A stretch of DNA of 64,000 bases, taken from contig JADANN010000057.1 in the NCBI GenBank assembly GCA_018806985.1, positions 357,644 through 421,643 on the forward strand, read 5' to 3'. Position numbers and translations under genes: made by a program. This document shows positions 53,301-63,887 of the stretch, piece by piece. Under the pieces are notes generated by a model. The model saw only the letters and a list, made by a program, of their open reading frames with translations, ran no database searches and was not told the DNA's origin. This DNA comes from Angiostrongylus vasorum (lineage: Eukaryota > Nematoda > Chromadorea > Rhabditida > Metastrongylidae). Position 1 is the stretch's first letter; each line of letters starts with the position of its first letter.

Positions 53301-53789
53301 TTTTCTCATGTATAGATGAAAAGGGTCTCAAGAAAGAGCTGTGTTTTCATTCAGAGCGATAGCTCTTTACTAGACTTCTCAAGTAGAAAGTGTTCACTTC
53401 CTGCTTCACGAACTACGTCATTACCACGTTCGTTCCAAAGCCGTCGAATGTATTTTCGAATCCGGCAAACGTTAGAACTCTGTGCAGATGGTATTCTCAA
53501 CATACAACTACAACCTACAAACGGTTTAAACACGCTCTATAGGCGAAATGCCTTTCGAAATACGGTTTCATGTGCTGTTTGATTTTCCAAAACTCTATAT
53601 ATGTGCGAGATCACAATCTTCGTGGTCTGCCATTAAAAGACACTCAAGCAAATCGTGCAGTAGTGGAGTATTATCGAAGGTCACCACTATATGATCTCTT
53701 CTTTACTAAGAACTTAATATGGAAGAAAACGAGTCTTATTAGGTATAGAAAGGGAGAGCATCGCAAGTAGGTTGCGCAGGTGAACTTGA
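53301..53789. other. No recognised feature
   Basis: Short frames only; nothing identified. Confidence 0.4.
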
Positions 53790-54520
53790 AGACAGAACAG
53801 TGGAAAACTCAATAGAGTAACTCCCACGTCCGACTTTCTATTAACCTCGGCATTGATCAAGTAATTCTTCGTATTCTTGTTGAGCAGACACGAGGTGTTA
53901 TTTTTTATTCTTTATTCACGAACAAGCTGACGTTTCGGCGGATTTCGCCTTCCTCAGAGCCTGGAAAGGTCATGTTGACAGCAATCTATTCGGCCAAACA
54001 CCTCCATAACCAAACAGAGAAAACGCTGAACCAAGATTTCAATCACATTGAACGCAGCTTTGCACACTCACCGCTTTCTATGAGGCTTCCACTGAGAATG
54101 TCGCGTGGAGACCAACCGCACAGAGTTCACATGGAAGCGTAATATGCCCCTCCCATCAAAATAACAGCCTTATATACTGCCCAATGTCATGCGTGATAAT
54201 GAGGCATTCTTCTCTGCGAGTTCATTTTCGGCTTTCTGGAATTAATCCAGAACGCCTCGAGAGTTTTGCGCGCTTGTGTTCTCGATTCCTGCGCGAGGAT
54301 CGTGACACGTACTTCAAAGTCCTCCCGCTATGTCTCTGGGTCCTATGCGTGCCTAATGGGGTATTTGGTTTACGTTTGCCGACAAGGTGTTCTTTTTATG
54401 CGGACACAGAGGGGTCTGCCCGTTTCGCCAATGTATTCGCCTCCTCACGTCTTACAGGAGATCAGATAAACTGTACCCGAGCTCATGCAATCACCGTCTC
54501 TACCATTAGGGCAAACTATG
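53790..54520 (-). mobile_element. Penelope-like element fragment: GIY-YIG domain and pLTR with hammerhead-like motif
   Basis: Minus-strand translation of 54480-54400 gives TVYLISCK, a stop where a Cys is expected, then GGEYIGETGRPLCVRIK: the signature of a GIY-YIG endonuclease as found at the C-terminus of PLEs. It continues, with frameshifts, to TILAQESRTQARKTLEAFWI. Downstream (53926-53957) sits the best hammerhead-like motif: CTGAGGA, GGCG-AAATC-CGCC, GAAAC, GTC. The outer block is ACCGAC/GTCGGT-type sequence at about 53833. The 5' RT part of the element is missing. Confidence 0.8.
53926..53957 (-). ncRNA. Hammerhead-ribozyme-like motif (PLE pLTR)
   Basis: Read on the minus strand: box CUGANGA (CUGAGGA), one unpaired A, a GGCG/CGCC stem with a 5-base loop, box GAAA, then CGUC in the short palindrome ACGU. 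Hammerhead motifs with very short stem III are known in PLE pLTRs and need dimers or context to cut well. Activity is untested. Confidence 0.5.
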
Positions 54521-54835
54521 CAAACTACTCAATAGAGTAAGTAGGAGCGTCGTAATAGTGAAGAAGCAGAAAAATACAAAGGACAAGATTATGATGTTCA
54601 TAACGAGAACCTTTGTTCTAGTTATCGAGACCGTAGAAGCCAAAATAGGCCCCTCGTGTATACAAACGGTTACACGACCTTTCCCAACCACGTAACGAAA
54701 ATCCTCGATGGCTTCATGATGCGCGTCCATTTGCGTTCGTGTCACAGTGAATTCACCCACATAGTGGCACTTTGATTTCCTTGAAGAACGCAGTACCAGT
54801 GGATGTCGGATGTAAAGCAATGTACAGGATTTCAT
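54506..54835 (-). other. Unassigned 109-codon open frame
   Basis: The frame reads HYVGEFTVTRTQMDAHHEAI, then FRYVVGKGRVTVCIHEGPIL. It is followed by a hydrophobic tail. Not a PLE RT segment as far as I can tell; no splice support. Confidence 0.2.
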
Positions 54836-55479
54836 ACGGCAATGAGGACATGTAAAGGCACTAACGAGTATATGCTACGCAAGTTGGAATCGGAAACGAT
54901 CGCTTTGAGCAACATTACTGGTTGAATTATATATATCCAACAGTTGTACGTCTTATGCAAAAGATTTTTGTAGTAGCAAGATTGAAACATCTATGTGAAA
55001 ATTGTTGACCGACCGTAAGCGAGAATTAAGCTCTGCGTAAAGATTACTAATATAATGTTGGACATACAAACTGTATGTGCGCACAAAGTGTAAGCTGCAG
55101 ACTGCAGAACAAACTTCCCTGAGTGAAAGATTTAAAATACCAGCAAAGGGTGCTGGAATAAGTCTTGGTAACTGTTTCTGCAGACAGACTGTGTCAAACT
55201 ACATTGTTAAACGGACATCTTGTGCAAATCGAGGCGCTCGGATGAAGTGCGCTTGGTGATTTCCCATTTTATTATAACAGAAAGAATCCCTCAAGTGGTC
55301 AAATGAGGAAAAACGTTTCTTCTCTTGTTATTCGGCAACAGTCTCTTAATGAAGCGCATTGTCTTAAATCTTCTGTTAGTATTAAGAATAAAAAATGGAC
55401 AAAGAATGGGAGGATGAAGTTCGGTGTAAATCAACACAAAATATCTCCGATGAAAAAAAATGAGTAGTTTATCCTGTCT
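54836..55479. other. No recognised feature
   Basis: A 60-codon plus frame (55077-55259) with several Cys is present but unsupported. Confidence 0.3.
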
Positions 55480-55486
55480 AGCATCA

Positions 55487-55785
55487 TGAATGTTGTAGGT
55501 TACCAAGAAGAATTGAAATGTTTAAAAAATATAAATGAACAACTTAGTACAGATGAATTTGGTGAAGAACTGAAGGAATTAGTTAAACGCTAGAAGAGCT
55601 AGAAAGCTCTGCTTATAACTGACAGGTGAGAAATTTTAATGAAATGAGAAAGATTTTTTATCGAGCAGAAAACGAAAGGAGCTGAATTAGAGAAGCTGGA
55701 AGCCTTAAATCAATCTGACGTAGCAGATACAATTAGCTCACTCCATGAATCCGTCTACGCTTTATCACAGGCGCTTAGAAATTAA
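55487..55785 (+). pseudogene. Possible coiled-coil gene remnant, two exons
   Basis: 55488-55592 reads NVVGYQEELKCLKNINEQLS, then TDEFGEELKELVKR, then hits stops, while the next frame continues LEELESSAYN. A GTGAGA donor follows CTGACAG near 55624. After an acceptor-like ATCGAG/CAG, 55668-55785 reads KTKGAELEKLEALNQSDVAD, then TISSLHESVYALSQALRN, then TAA. The pattern is coding-like but frameshifted; the family is unknown. Confidence 0.35.
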
Positions 55786-56729
55786 TTCATTATCGGTCGC
55801 AACTTAACCTCTTTTTGGTCAGCTGACGACACGCCATCTAATTTTATGAATGAGCTGCTCTAATTCGCTCACATGAACAATTTCGCGGCATCGAAACCCA
55901 TGGATTGGTGTGCTGTGTAAAATTAAAGTGGAGACAAAGCATTGACTTAATGGCGTATTTTGAGAAATCAGTTAATATGTCAACGTAGCCCAGGATTGAA
56001 CGACATTCGTAATGACGACGGAAATTCTGAGAAGCGAAAATGCTCGCTACCAATGTACGATTGGTGTTGAGAAGTTTTAAAACATCAGTGTGGTAACTAC
56101 TTTACGAAAGCTTTCTTCTAAAAACTTGAAAATATAGTGGACAATCAAGTTCTATTTTGATGGAAAAGTGCGGTTTCTGTGGCCATTTTTTGTGGTCATC
56201 TGGCAAGCCGTTATTCATTGCGCAAGTACAGTGATACTTGCTTTCGAGAGCTCTCGATTTCCGCCAGCGGATTATTGCATACCTGCTTCTTTCATTTCAT
56301 TGTTTTTTTTACTTTTATAATTCTTATGTTTTTGAATTAGTTTCATCGAAATTTCTTTGCACTCTGGTCGCTGTATTTGTCAGCATGCTACTTTTTTCTG
56401 AAAACAGGGGTTTCATTCTCTACAGAGAAATTATTGTCGTTCTCCATGAAACTAGCTTTGAGTGTTACATATTGGTTTTCAACTATCTACCTATTTCTAT
56501 CAATTAACGATTTTCCCGTTTCAGCGGCCCTCTATAAGACCGCCGTTATTCAACAGTGGCTGTTGTATCCATAGCATCGTATATTATGAACAATATAATA
56601 AGTGGAGCCGAAATGATGTTGCTTGTTTCATTGCGTTTGCTTACAGCTATACTACTTTCGCACTGTTTCGCTCATGTAACCAGACAGGCGTTAAACTTTG
56701 AAGAAACATATTGCTGCAACCAACTCCCT
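55786..56729. other. Unassigned; hydrophobic open frames
   Basis: 56238-56738 has overlapping plus frames with hydrophobic stretches (for example SIASYIMNNIISGAEMMLLV). They could be pieces of a decayed membrane protein, but no motif or consistent splice structure is visible. Confidence 0.25.
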
Positions 56730-56960
56730 TTCCTTTAACCTCGGCATGACTAATCAATATGTATTTCTTCATCGATAAGCAAAATATATATATATATATA
56801 TACATATGTACAAAGTTTGCATATATATGTACAACTTTTATTCGGCTGACGTTTCGACGTATTCGTATTCCTCAGAGACGATGATCCCAGTCGATGGCTC
56901 ACAGCTGTTCGTCCTCGAGGTGTGGAGTCTTCGTTGTCTTGTCGAGTCGAATCTTTTAAC
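56730..56960 (-). mobile_element. PLE-type pLTR fragment, divergent subfamily
   Basis: 56845-56875 on the minus strand reads CTGAGGA, then TACG-AATA-CGTC, then GAAAC, GTCAGC. Both core boxes are intact and the hairpin differs from the other copies. It is followed by AATAAAAGTTGTACATA and a TA-rich segment (56783-56831). The neighbouring CGATGATCCCAGTCGATGG differs from the other pLTRs. Confidence 0.5.
56783..56831. repeat. TA-rich microsatellite
   Basis: Two short (TA)n runs separated by TGTACAAAGTTTGCA, within the PLE-type fragment. Confidence 0.9.
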
Positions 56961-57679
56961 GTGAAAGACCGCTTGAAGAAAGTAACCTCATTTCCATTTC
57001 CAATGGTGTGCTTTTGCGCAGAAAAAGCACTAAACCACGAGCAGCAAAAAAGTTATTGAAACATGAAGCAATTAAATGGAAATAGGCGATAGGTGAATAC
57101 CATCGGAAATGCAAGAGCAGCAATGTTAGCCGTATTCCCATCTCTGCCATCTACGACATCAGCGTAACAACAGATTTCAATAAACAACGAATGGAAAACT
57201 ACGTTGAAAGTTCGTCTTTCGCTAGAGTCACCAGTTTGGTTTCGGAGTTATTGAGCAGGTGAAAATCTAGTTGGGCAGTATATCTCCCCAAGGACCTGCT
57301 TCCATACGTGCTGAACTTGTCGTGAAGTGTCAAATGCTTTCAAATTCATGCGTACTTAGGAAAAGCTATGGCAAGAGCTAGGTGCAAATTCTCTGAGAGC
57401 TTGAGTAATGAAGAGCTTGTGGTCATCAATGTCATGGAATTGAATAAAGTCATTTATGTCTGAGGTACACGATTGGCTTCGATATAAGTGAAAAGCCGGT
57501 ATTTTCTAAAAATTCTTCTCCGCTATAATCACGTCGAGAATTCTTCGCATCTCCTGCATGGTAGATTTCAGCACCCGAGATGGAATTTTCGTTTGAAAAA
57601 CTGAGTGAGATCTAGACAGGGCAGGTTGTCTCAATCTTATGATTTTGCCTCATGTAAGGCCGACAATATACACGCATGT
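56961..57679. other. No recognised feature
   Basis: Nothing identified. Confidence 0.35.
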
Positions 57680-58400
57680 TTACAAACTTCCGCGACCGAC
57701 TTTTTATTAACCTCGGAATTGACTGAGTAATTCTTTATGTTTCCTTTCAGCAAACAAGAGGTGTTACTTTGTTCCTTTATTTACGCACAAGCTGACGTTT
57801 CGGCGGATTGCGCCTTCCTCAGCGGGTGGAAGGGTCACGTTGACAGCAATCTACCGGGCCAAACACCTCCATAACCATATTGAGAAAATGCTAAGCAGAA
57901 ATAGCAATCGCATTGAATACAGACTAGCCCCTTTGCACACTCATCGCTTTCTATGAGTCTTCCGCTGAATAGGTCACGTGGAGACCAACCGCACAGGGTT
58001 TACATGGAATCGTAATGTGGCCATCCTTTCAGAATAACAGGCTTGTATACTGCCCAATATCACGCGTGATTATGTGACATTCCTCTCTGCGGTTCCTTTC
58101 CGGGTCCTCGGAATTAATCCAGAATGCCTCGAGTGTTTTGCATGCTTGTGTTTTTGATTCCATGTGCGAGGATCGTAACCCCTACTTCAAAATCTTCTCC
58201 GTTATGTCTCTGCTTGCTATGCGTGCCTAGTGGAGTACTTGGTTTAAATTAACCGACTAGGTGTTCTTTTATACGAAGGCAGAGCGGTCTACCCGTTTGG
58301 TCAATGTGTTCGTCCCCGTACGATTACAAGAGATCAGATAGACTGTACCCGAACTCATGCAATCACCGTTTCTACCATTAGGGGCAAATTATGCAATTTT
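57680..58400 (-). mobile_element. Penelope-like element fragment, second copy
   Basis: Aligns with 53790-54520 over its whole length: CGACCGACTTTTTATTAACC, the TTATTTACGCACAAGCTGACG block, the ATGAGTCTTCCGCTGAATAG region, the GGAATTAATCCAGAATGCCTC block and the GATCAGATAGACTGTACCCG block, which encodes the TVYLISCN motif on the minus strand. It is more decayed in the GIY-YIG region than the first copy but keeps a clean hammerhead-like motif at 57791-57822. Confidence 0.8.
57791..57822 (-). ncRNA. Hammerhead-ribozyme-like motif (PLE pLTR)
   Basis: The minus strand reads CUGAGGA, A, GGCG-CAAUC-CGCC, GAAAC, GUCAGC: all core boxes and the stem are intact. Loop sequence differs from the 53926-53957 copy while the stem is the same. 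Confidence 0.5.
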
Positions 58401-59424
58401 GCGTTGCATATAGAAGGTCATATAGGCGGTTACGAACTAGCTGGCGTCTTAGATTACTCGGTGCCATTTCAATTATCGTTATCGAATTCTCTAGACCGGT
58501 CCTTCTTAAACAGCGTTTTAGAAATGCAGAACAAGGGCTTCCGCTGCGCAAGTGCAACGCGAGAGCAGTAAAGTGTGTTTGATTCGATGCTTTACGACTT
58601 TGGGTTCATATTGAACAAACATGCTAAAAGTTCAAAAAGCACTCTTCAATTTGCTTCTTTCGTTGTTGTTATAGTCGCTGATAATATTCAATGGGATCAC
58701 AGCAAAGGTGGTGAACTATCTGCACAGCGGTTATTTTTTATTTCTGATTTCTTCTCAAATCATGACAATAAATGATTTAGTAATAAGTTAATTTTAGATG
58801 GCTTTGAGGGGGAAACGTTTAACTATAGAAAGGAATTTCATAGTGAATATAGTTGTCACACACTGCGGACTTGCAGAGGAATTATGAGATAGCTTGTGGG
58901 GAAATTTAAACACAAACGTAGCTAAGCAATATGAAGTAAAAAATAAATATCGTTAGTGGCCAACGTAGTTAACGCAGAAGACATTGCGGTAATGTGGGAA
59001 ATAGGAAACATTCCAGGGAATGTTTGCTATACATTCCCACTCCTCATTCCCCTACTTGAGATACTGGTCTAAGTTGCGTACAAACTTAGCAACTGAATTC
59101 TATTATATGAAGTAAGAAGGCAAGAGTAAGAGAATGTGTACTTGAGAAAACATGTCGGAGGAAAGGTCAGCGTACAAAGGTTTCCAAGATAGAGGTCAAA
59201 GTTTCTCGCAATAAAGTGAAGAAGATGTAAAAAAAGGAGAACTTACGCTATTCCATGTAGGTGTTTTTCTGCTAAGTCCTTTGCGAAAGTTCGATACGGT
59301 GGCTTTCTTTTGCTTATGGTTGTACGGAAAACCTGGGTAAGCTACAATGTTAACGGACTTTTCTTACGGACTGTTCGTCGAGTTGACTCTGCCGTTCTAA
59401 TAAAGAAATAGATAGTATGTAGAA
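58401..59424. other. No recognised feature
   Basis: Nothing identified beyond short frames. Confidence 0.4.
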
Positions 59425-59640
59425 TTATCCGTGAATAGGATAGGAGACGTGTGGTAGTGCGCAGTAGGAACAAAGAGGTGGTGTGGAACATTGTATAGAG
59501 GAAGAGTATAGTGAATTATTTGAAGATAGAACAAGCGACGTATAGTAGTTGGTTAATGTGGGCACATCATCTTTATCATCAGAGTAATGCGTTGTAAAAG
59601 CCGCTGCATCTGCACTTCCTCCTGTCTGCTTCTTCACTCA
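59425..59640 (-). CDS. Possible terminal exon of an unknown gene
   Basis: The minus frame reads KKQTGGSADAAAFTTHYSDD, then KDDVPTLTNYYTSLVLSSNN, a Ser/Tyr-rich part with four Cys, and stop TGA-type end after SYPIHG. An acceptor-like TTTCTATCGTTGAG precedes it. Coding-like composition but no family or partner exons. Confidence 0.25.
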
Positions 59641-60055
59641 ACGATAGAAAGAAATCACTAGCTGAGGAATGCCACACATACTTCACGTGTTCCTCGTGTT
59701 CACAGCGCCTTCGGTGGTCAAGCTGTGATGAGTAAACTGAGTGGAGGGACAGTAGTGAATGTGCCCATTTGAGCGACCGCCGAAGATTACAGTGCTCTTT
59801 TCAGCTTTTTTTACCGTTTGTACTTGTTTCCAAGATACTAATTCGAAGGTGTTTCTTCTAAATTACTACTTGTATCTCTTGTCTTCTGTGGTATATCTTC
59901 GAGTTCTAAAGGTCTAAATTAATCAGCGACTCTTCTAATTCGCCGTTTCGTAATGTGAGGTTCACCTTTCCTACCATAACTGCATCACCACGGATCTTCT
60001 TCATAGAGCGATGTCATGCTGCCTAGTCCTAAGACAGCGTGGTGAGTCAGATGGC
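59641..60055. other. No recognised feature
   Basis: Nothing identified. Confidence 0.4.
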
Positions 60056-60059
60056 GGTT

Positions 60060-61360
60060 AGGGGTTAAATGCTGGCCAAAAGCGACCTTTGCTTTGCTGA
60101 CACGCAGGTGGACCCGAAGATTCACTTCCTGTTTCTGCTGTGCCCATTTGCCGGATACTTTTCGTATTCGTATTCGTATACGTATGTGATGTGGTCCATT
60201 TCGTTATGGTACTTTCCGTTGGAAGACTCCCACGTCCACCGTTGAGAGCATGGCTTCTGGAATTGAGAGTTGTCATGAATGGTCTTGGTCGTTATAAGAA
60301 ACCTAAACAGGCGCTCACACTGCTCGTTCCATTCTAATCTGTAGGTTCCAGTGTGACGTTCTTCAGACGTTCTGTTTGGTCCACTCTTAGCGTTAAAATC
60401 TCCAGTGATCACCTCAAATAGTGTACGGCCTTCCATGTAGAACATTTCCAAGTCCGCACAAAGCGTTTAGACTTCGCTTTCGTCATAGCTTGAACTCGGT
60501 GCGCAAACGACGAAGATTGTGAGAGCCGGCATTGTTTCATCTCTCCAACTGCAAACGTCTAATTGGCTGTGTTAGTTGTTCGAATGAATCGATCTTCGTG
60601 GCCAAACACGCATTGACAAGAACGCCGGCGGCATCGACTCCTCTAATATCGCATGCTCCCAGGAACAGTTCTCCGGTGTCGTAGGCGGCGCTGAATGAGT
60701 GGTTTCCTCTTGTCTTAGCCAGTCCGATAACATCGTACCTTCTCCTTTTTGCCCGCATTATCAACGCTTCTATCAAAGACACAGATGCAAGTGTGCGTGC
60801 ATAGTACGCACCTTATTCCTTTGTGATTTAGGCAGCCTAGAATGGATCTGAGATTTTAGCAGCCTCTCCCTAGTTGTGCTACATAAGCTTGCCGTATCGT
60901 AGGGTCTTCCGGGATCAGGAAATGTGGACCGTTTATTTTACTGCGGTTAACGTGTGATACACACTTATCGCTTGCTGAGCTTCGAACAATGCTGCTGGGT
61001 ATACTCAAAGGTAGCTTGCCAGTCTCTCCTAAAGTACACGGGGACTTGCTTGTTGGATGCGACTCCTAACCGCCTACTATATACTTCCCTGTTAACTGAT
61101 TGCAGGCTTTGGCAGAATTGACTCGTTGAATACAATCCGCACGAGCGAAAACGCACGCACACACGCATGCATGAATACGCCTTGTAAGTAAAAAAGTAGG
61201 TGCCAAACCGGCGCAGCAGAAAGAGGGAGTCAATCCGCCGGATCCACCTACGTCTCAGGGAAGCAAAGGCCGTTTTTGGTTAGCGATTAACCCCTTACCC
61301 GCCACCTGGGGACGCGTCAACTGGCCTCGCGACTAACCGGATCGAGATCCCTCATGTGAC
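60060..61360 (-). mobile_element. RTE-type LINE 5' fragment (5' region and endonuclease)
   Basis: On the minus strand: a 5' region (61350-60790) shared with 31610-31050, then an endonuclease with RYDVIGLAKTR (near 60735), GELFLGACDIRGVDAAGVLV, VITGDFNAKSGPNRTSEERH (near 60410) and RWTWESSNGKYHNEMDHI (near 60210). The GDFNAK motif is intact here. The copy stops in a GTATTCGTATTCGTATACG tract at 60165-60185, where the homology to the element ends. Confidence 0.8.
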
Positions 61361-61377
61361 GGAGATACCGTGGACTG

Positions 61378-61930
61378 AGGCTATTACTGTACAGAACTCA
61401 TTCGCAACAGCTGAAGTTAGTTCTGATTTTTCTCTCTTCAGAGCCTGGAACGTTAAATGGGATCTAGTCATCTAAAAGACCTTCATAATGTTCACAAAAA
61501 AACCACTATACTTGATCTCAATTGCAATTGGTATGACATATCTTCATCACAAACTCATCGCACTCTTTGAGTCTTTCACGGAGTATTCCACATGAAAACC
61601 AACAGTAAAGGGCTCACATGGAAAGGTAATGATTCCCTCACGCGTTAAAAGATCAGTATCAGATATTGTGTGGAATATCCTGCGATAATGAGACATGCCC
61701 TCGCAACAAATCTCCGAAAAAATGATGGTTATGCTTGGGCCGGCACCACTGATGAGGACGGTACGTTCAAGTATCAAGTATCAAGTAAAGAGACATGCCT
61801 GCCTGCGATTCTTTTCTGGAATTTTGGGTTTTTTCCAGAGCGCTTCGAACTCTTTACTTGTAGAAGTCTTGGATTCCTGTGCGAGGAAGGTTTTTGGATT
61901 CTTAGGAATTATATAATTCAAATAACATCT
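61378..61930 (-). mobile_element. PLE C-terminal/pLTR fragment within duplicated segment copy 2
   Basis: Minus translation: FLAQESKTSTSKEFEALWKK, then PKIPEKNRRQACL (61900-61790), then, after an inserted retroposon, SHYRRIFHTISDTDLLTREG, then IITFPCEPFTVGFHVEYSVK (61700-61560). This is the C-terminal region of the PLE seen at 53790-54520. The hammerhead-like motif downstream is decayed. Confidence 0.65.
61690..61799 (+). mobile_element. 5'-truncated (AAGTATC)-tailed retroposon with target-site duplication
   Basis: Insert 61700-61789 (CAAATCTCCGAA ... GTTCAAGTATCAAGTATCAAGT) lies between two copies of GAGACATGCC (61690-61699 and 61790-61799). Copy 1 (49405-49435) has a single AAAGAGAATGCCTGCC with no insert. 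This shows directly that the family moves as a 5'-truncated, 3'-anchored retroposon. Confidence 0.8.
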
Positions 61931-62497
61931 TAAGTGAATACGAAGCAGCCCCATTAATAGTAATGCAGACCTTACGAAAATATCTGGAGAATGAACAAAC
62001 CGAAATGTTTGATGAGAGAGGAAAAGTACAGAAAGGAAAGAAGGCCTATCCACAAACCACATCTCAAATGATAATCGTTTCTTATACTTCTTTCGGTCAT
62101 GTTCGCCGCTCTTATCACAGGTGTAGCGGTAGGATAGACATCGTCCAGTGATGTATTAATTGAAAGTGAAGATTGTAGAATGAACAACTGAAGTTTTAAT
62201 GATCATAAGGGAGCCGAGAGCAGCTAGACATGGTGAAATAAAGGTAAGGCATAAAGCGGCCTTCGTTTAATGAGCTTCAAAAACCTGACCCTCTAAGAAT
62301 AAATAGCCACGGAAAAAAAAGTGAAAGTGAATAACTCGCATGGAAGATGGGCGAAATTCGTTTCCCATCCGAAGGGCCTTCACGAAAAGTAGCATCCTTA
62401 AACTTAGTCATTTTCGGTTCCTTTTAAAAAAAAAGCACTTGTTTAGAATTATGAAAAATATCGAGATCTACTGGCAGGAATTCACGTAAGCTAGCTG

Positions 62498-62776
62498 TCA
62501 ACTAGTGCTTACCCAATTTTGCCGGTCCAGCTGGATTTCCATGCACCACCAGTGATGTGTGACCCAACGTAGTTTAAACATTTGGCCGATGACCCATTCA
62601 AGTGCAATTTTTCTTGGAAGCACGGAAACAGCTGGTCCTTGTAGATTGGAAGGAAATTTGACGTTAAACGACTTGAATGTTTCTAGGACAATTCTTGTGA
62701 TAGTAACGAATCCTGCGAGTAATCGATCAACCTCTTGAAGATGATGCAGGAAGCCGAATCCGACAATCAATGGCAA
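62498..62776 (-). other. Open frame shared by both duplicated segments (copy 2)
   Basis: Counterpart of 50131-50496; same frame and nearly the same residues (LIVGFGFLHHLQEVDRLLAG). Confidence 0.3.
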
Positions 62777-63409
62777 GAGTTTATGTAAGAAGAACCGGAA
62801 AAAAAACTGCTAGTTAAAAAAGATCGTAGTCGGGAAATCGGTGCTGAAAAGATCGTGTTTCACCCATCTGTCGTTTATTTTCTTTTTAAGGTATTCGCAG
62901 TCCTAGCACCATCCTCGTTCTTCAGCGTCAGCAATTTTTTCACACATTTTTTGAAAGCACACCTTTCAAGGCTTTCGATCTATTGTCTGCCGGAGAGCGA
63001 TGTATTAATCGAAACAATTTACAACTTTGAAAAGGTTCCTTTACAGTGCTCTTTCCGTTCTGTTGGTTCGATACCACACTCCGGGCTGATCAAGAAAGCA
63101 ATGCAGACATTCGGTTTATTCAGATTGAGAGCATAAGTTCAGGTAAAGTGGTGAATCAACGCTGATCGCTTTATCCCCTATCCTTTATCTCCTCATGTTT
63201 AGTCGACCTCGGGATTCCTTACATTCATTAAAACTGCAACTATTTTTTTCCTTAATCCTCAGTTTCAGTCAATAATTTGCTGGGCCATATCTACCTTGTC
63301 GCTACACTCGTGATGATAGTTGCAAAAGATGGCCGATAAGACTACAAAAAGTGATCATTATTCGAAATATAGTGATAACTTTTTTATTTGCAGCCTACTA
63401 TAATTTTTC

Positions 63410-63475
63410 AAGGCAGGCGCCCAAATCGGCGTTGGACCCAGTTAAGCTTAGGCTGTGGTTGTATTCAAAATAAAG
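63410..63475. mobile_element. Internal fragment of a fold-back (MITE-like) element
   Basis: GCGCCCAAATCGGCGTTGGA and CCAGTTAAGCTTAGGCTGTG match the inside of the element at 36513-36860. It replaces the arm found at the equivalent point of copy 1. Confidence 0.45.
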
Positions 63476-63670
63476 TTTTTAGATTGACAGGTTCACTCTC
63501 TCATCAAACATTTGTCCTTGTTCATTCTTCAGATTTTCCGGAAGATTTCCGCAAGATTACTAATAGAGCCGTTTCTTGTTCACCTAAGACGTAGAGCTTT
63601 GTTGTTCTACAGCAACTCATTTCTAATTGTGTTAAACTTTAGAGTAAATAAGACGAATTTTGCTTCCTAC

Positions 63671-63887
63671 CGAAATCCTCGTGCATCTTGGAGAGCGCGT
63701 GTGGTGTAGTGGTCGGAGGCGCCCTGTAACACAAATGTGGAATCGATACTCGCGCCAGCGGCCCACCAAGCCTTCCATTTATCCGGTGTCGAACCTTCGA
63801 ACGATGTTTAATGAAAATGAATGCATGGCGTATCCCTCATGATTTGATCAACGCCGAGAGCTTTTTCTAGCTCTTGTCGAAATCCTC
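63671..63887 (+). mobile_element. Family-1 SINE, internally deleted, with target-site duplication
   Basis: SINE 63681-63877 is flanked by CGAAATCCTC (63671-63680 and 63878-63887). Copy 1 has a single CGAAATCCTC at 53166-53175, an empty site. The head is GCGTGTGGTGTAGTGGTCGG. About 85 bases of the usual body (the GGTACCAGAC to TCACTGTAAAG part) are missing. Confidence 0.8.
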
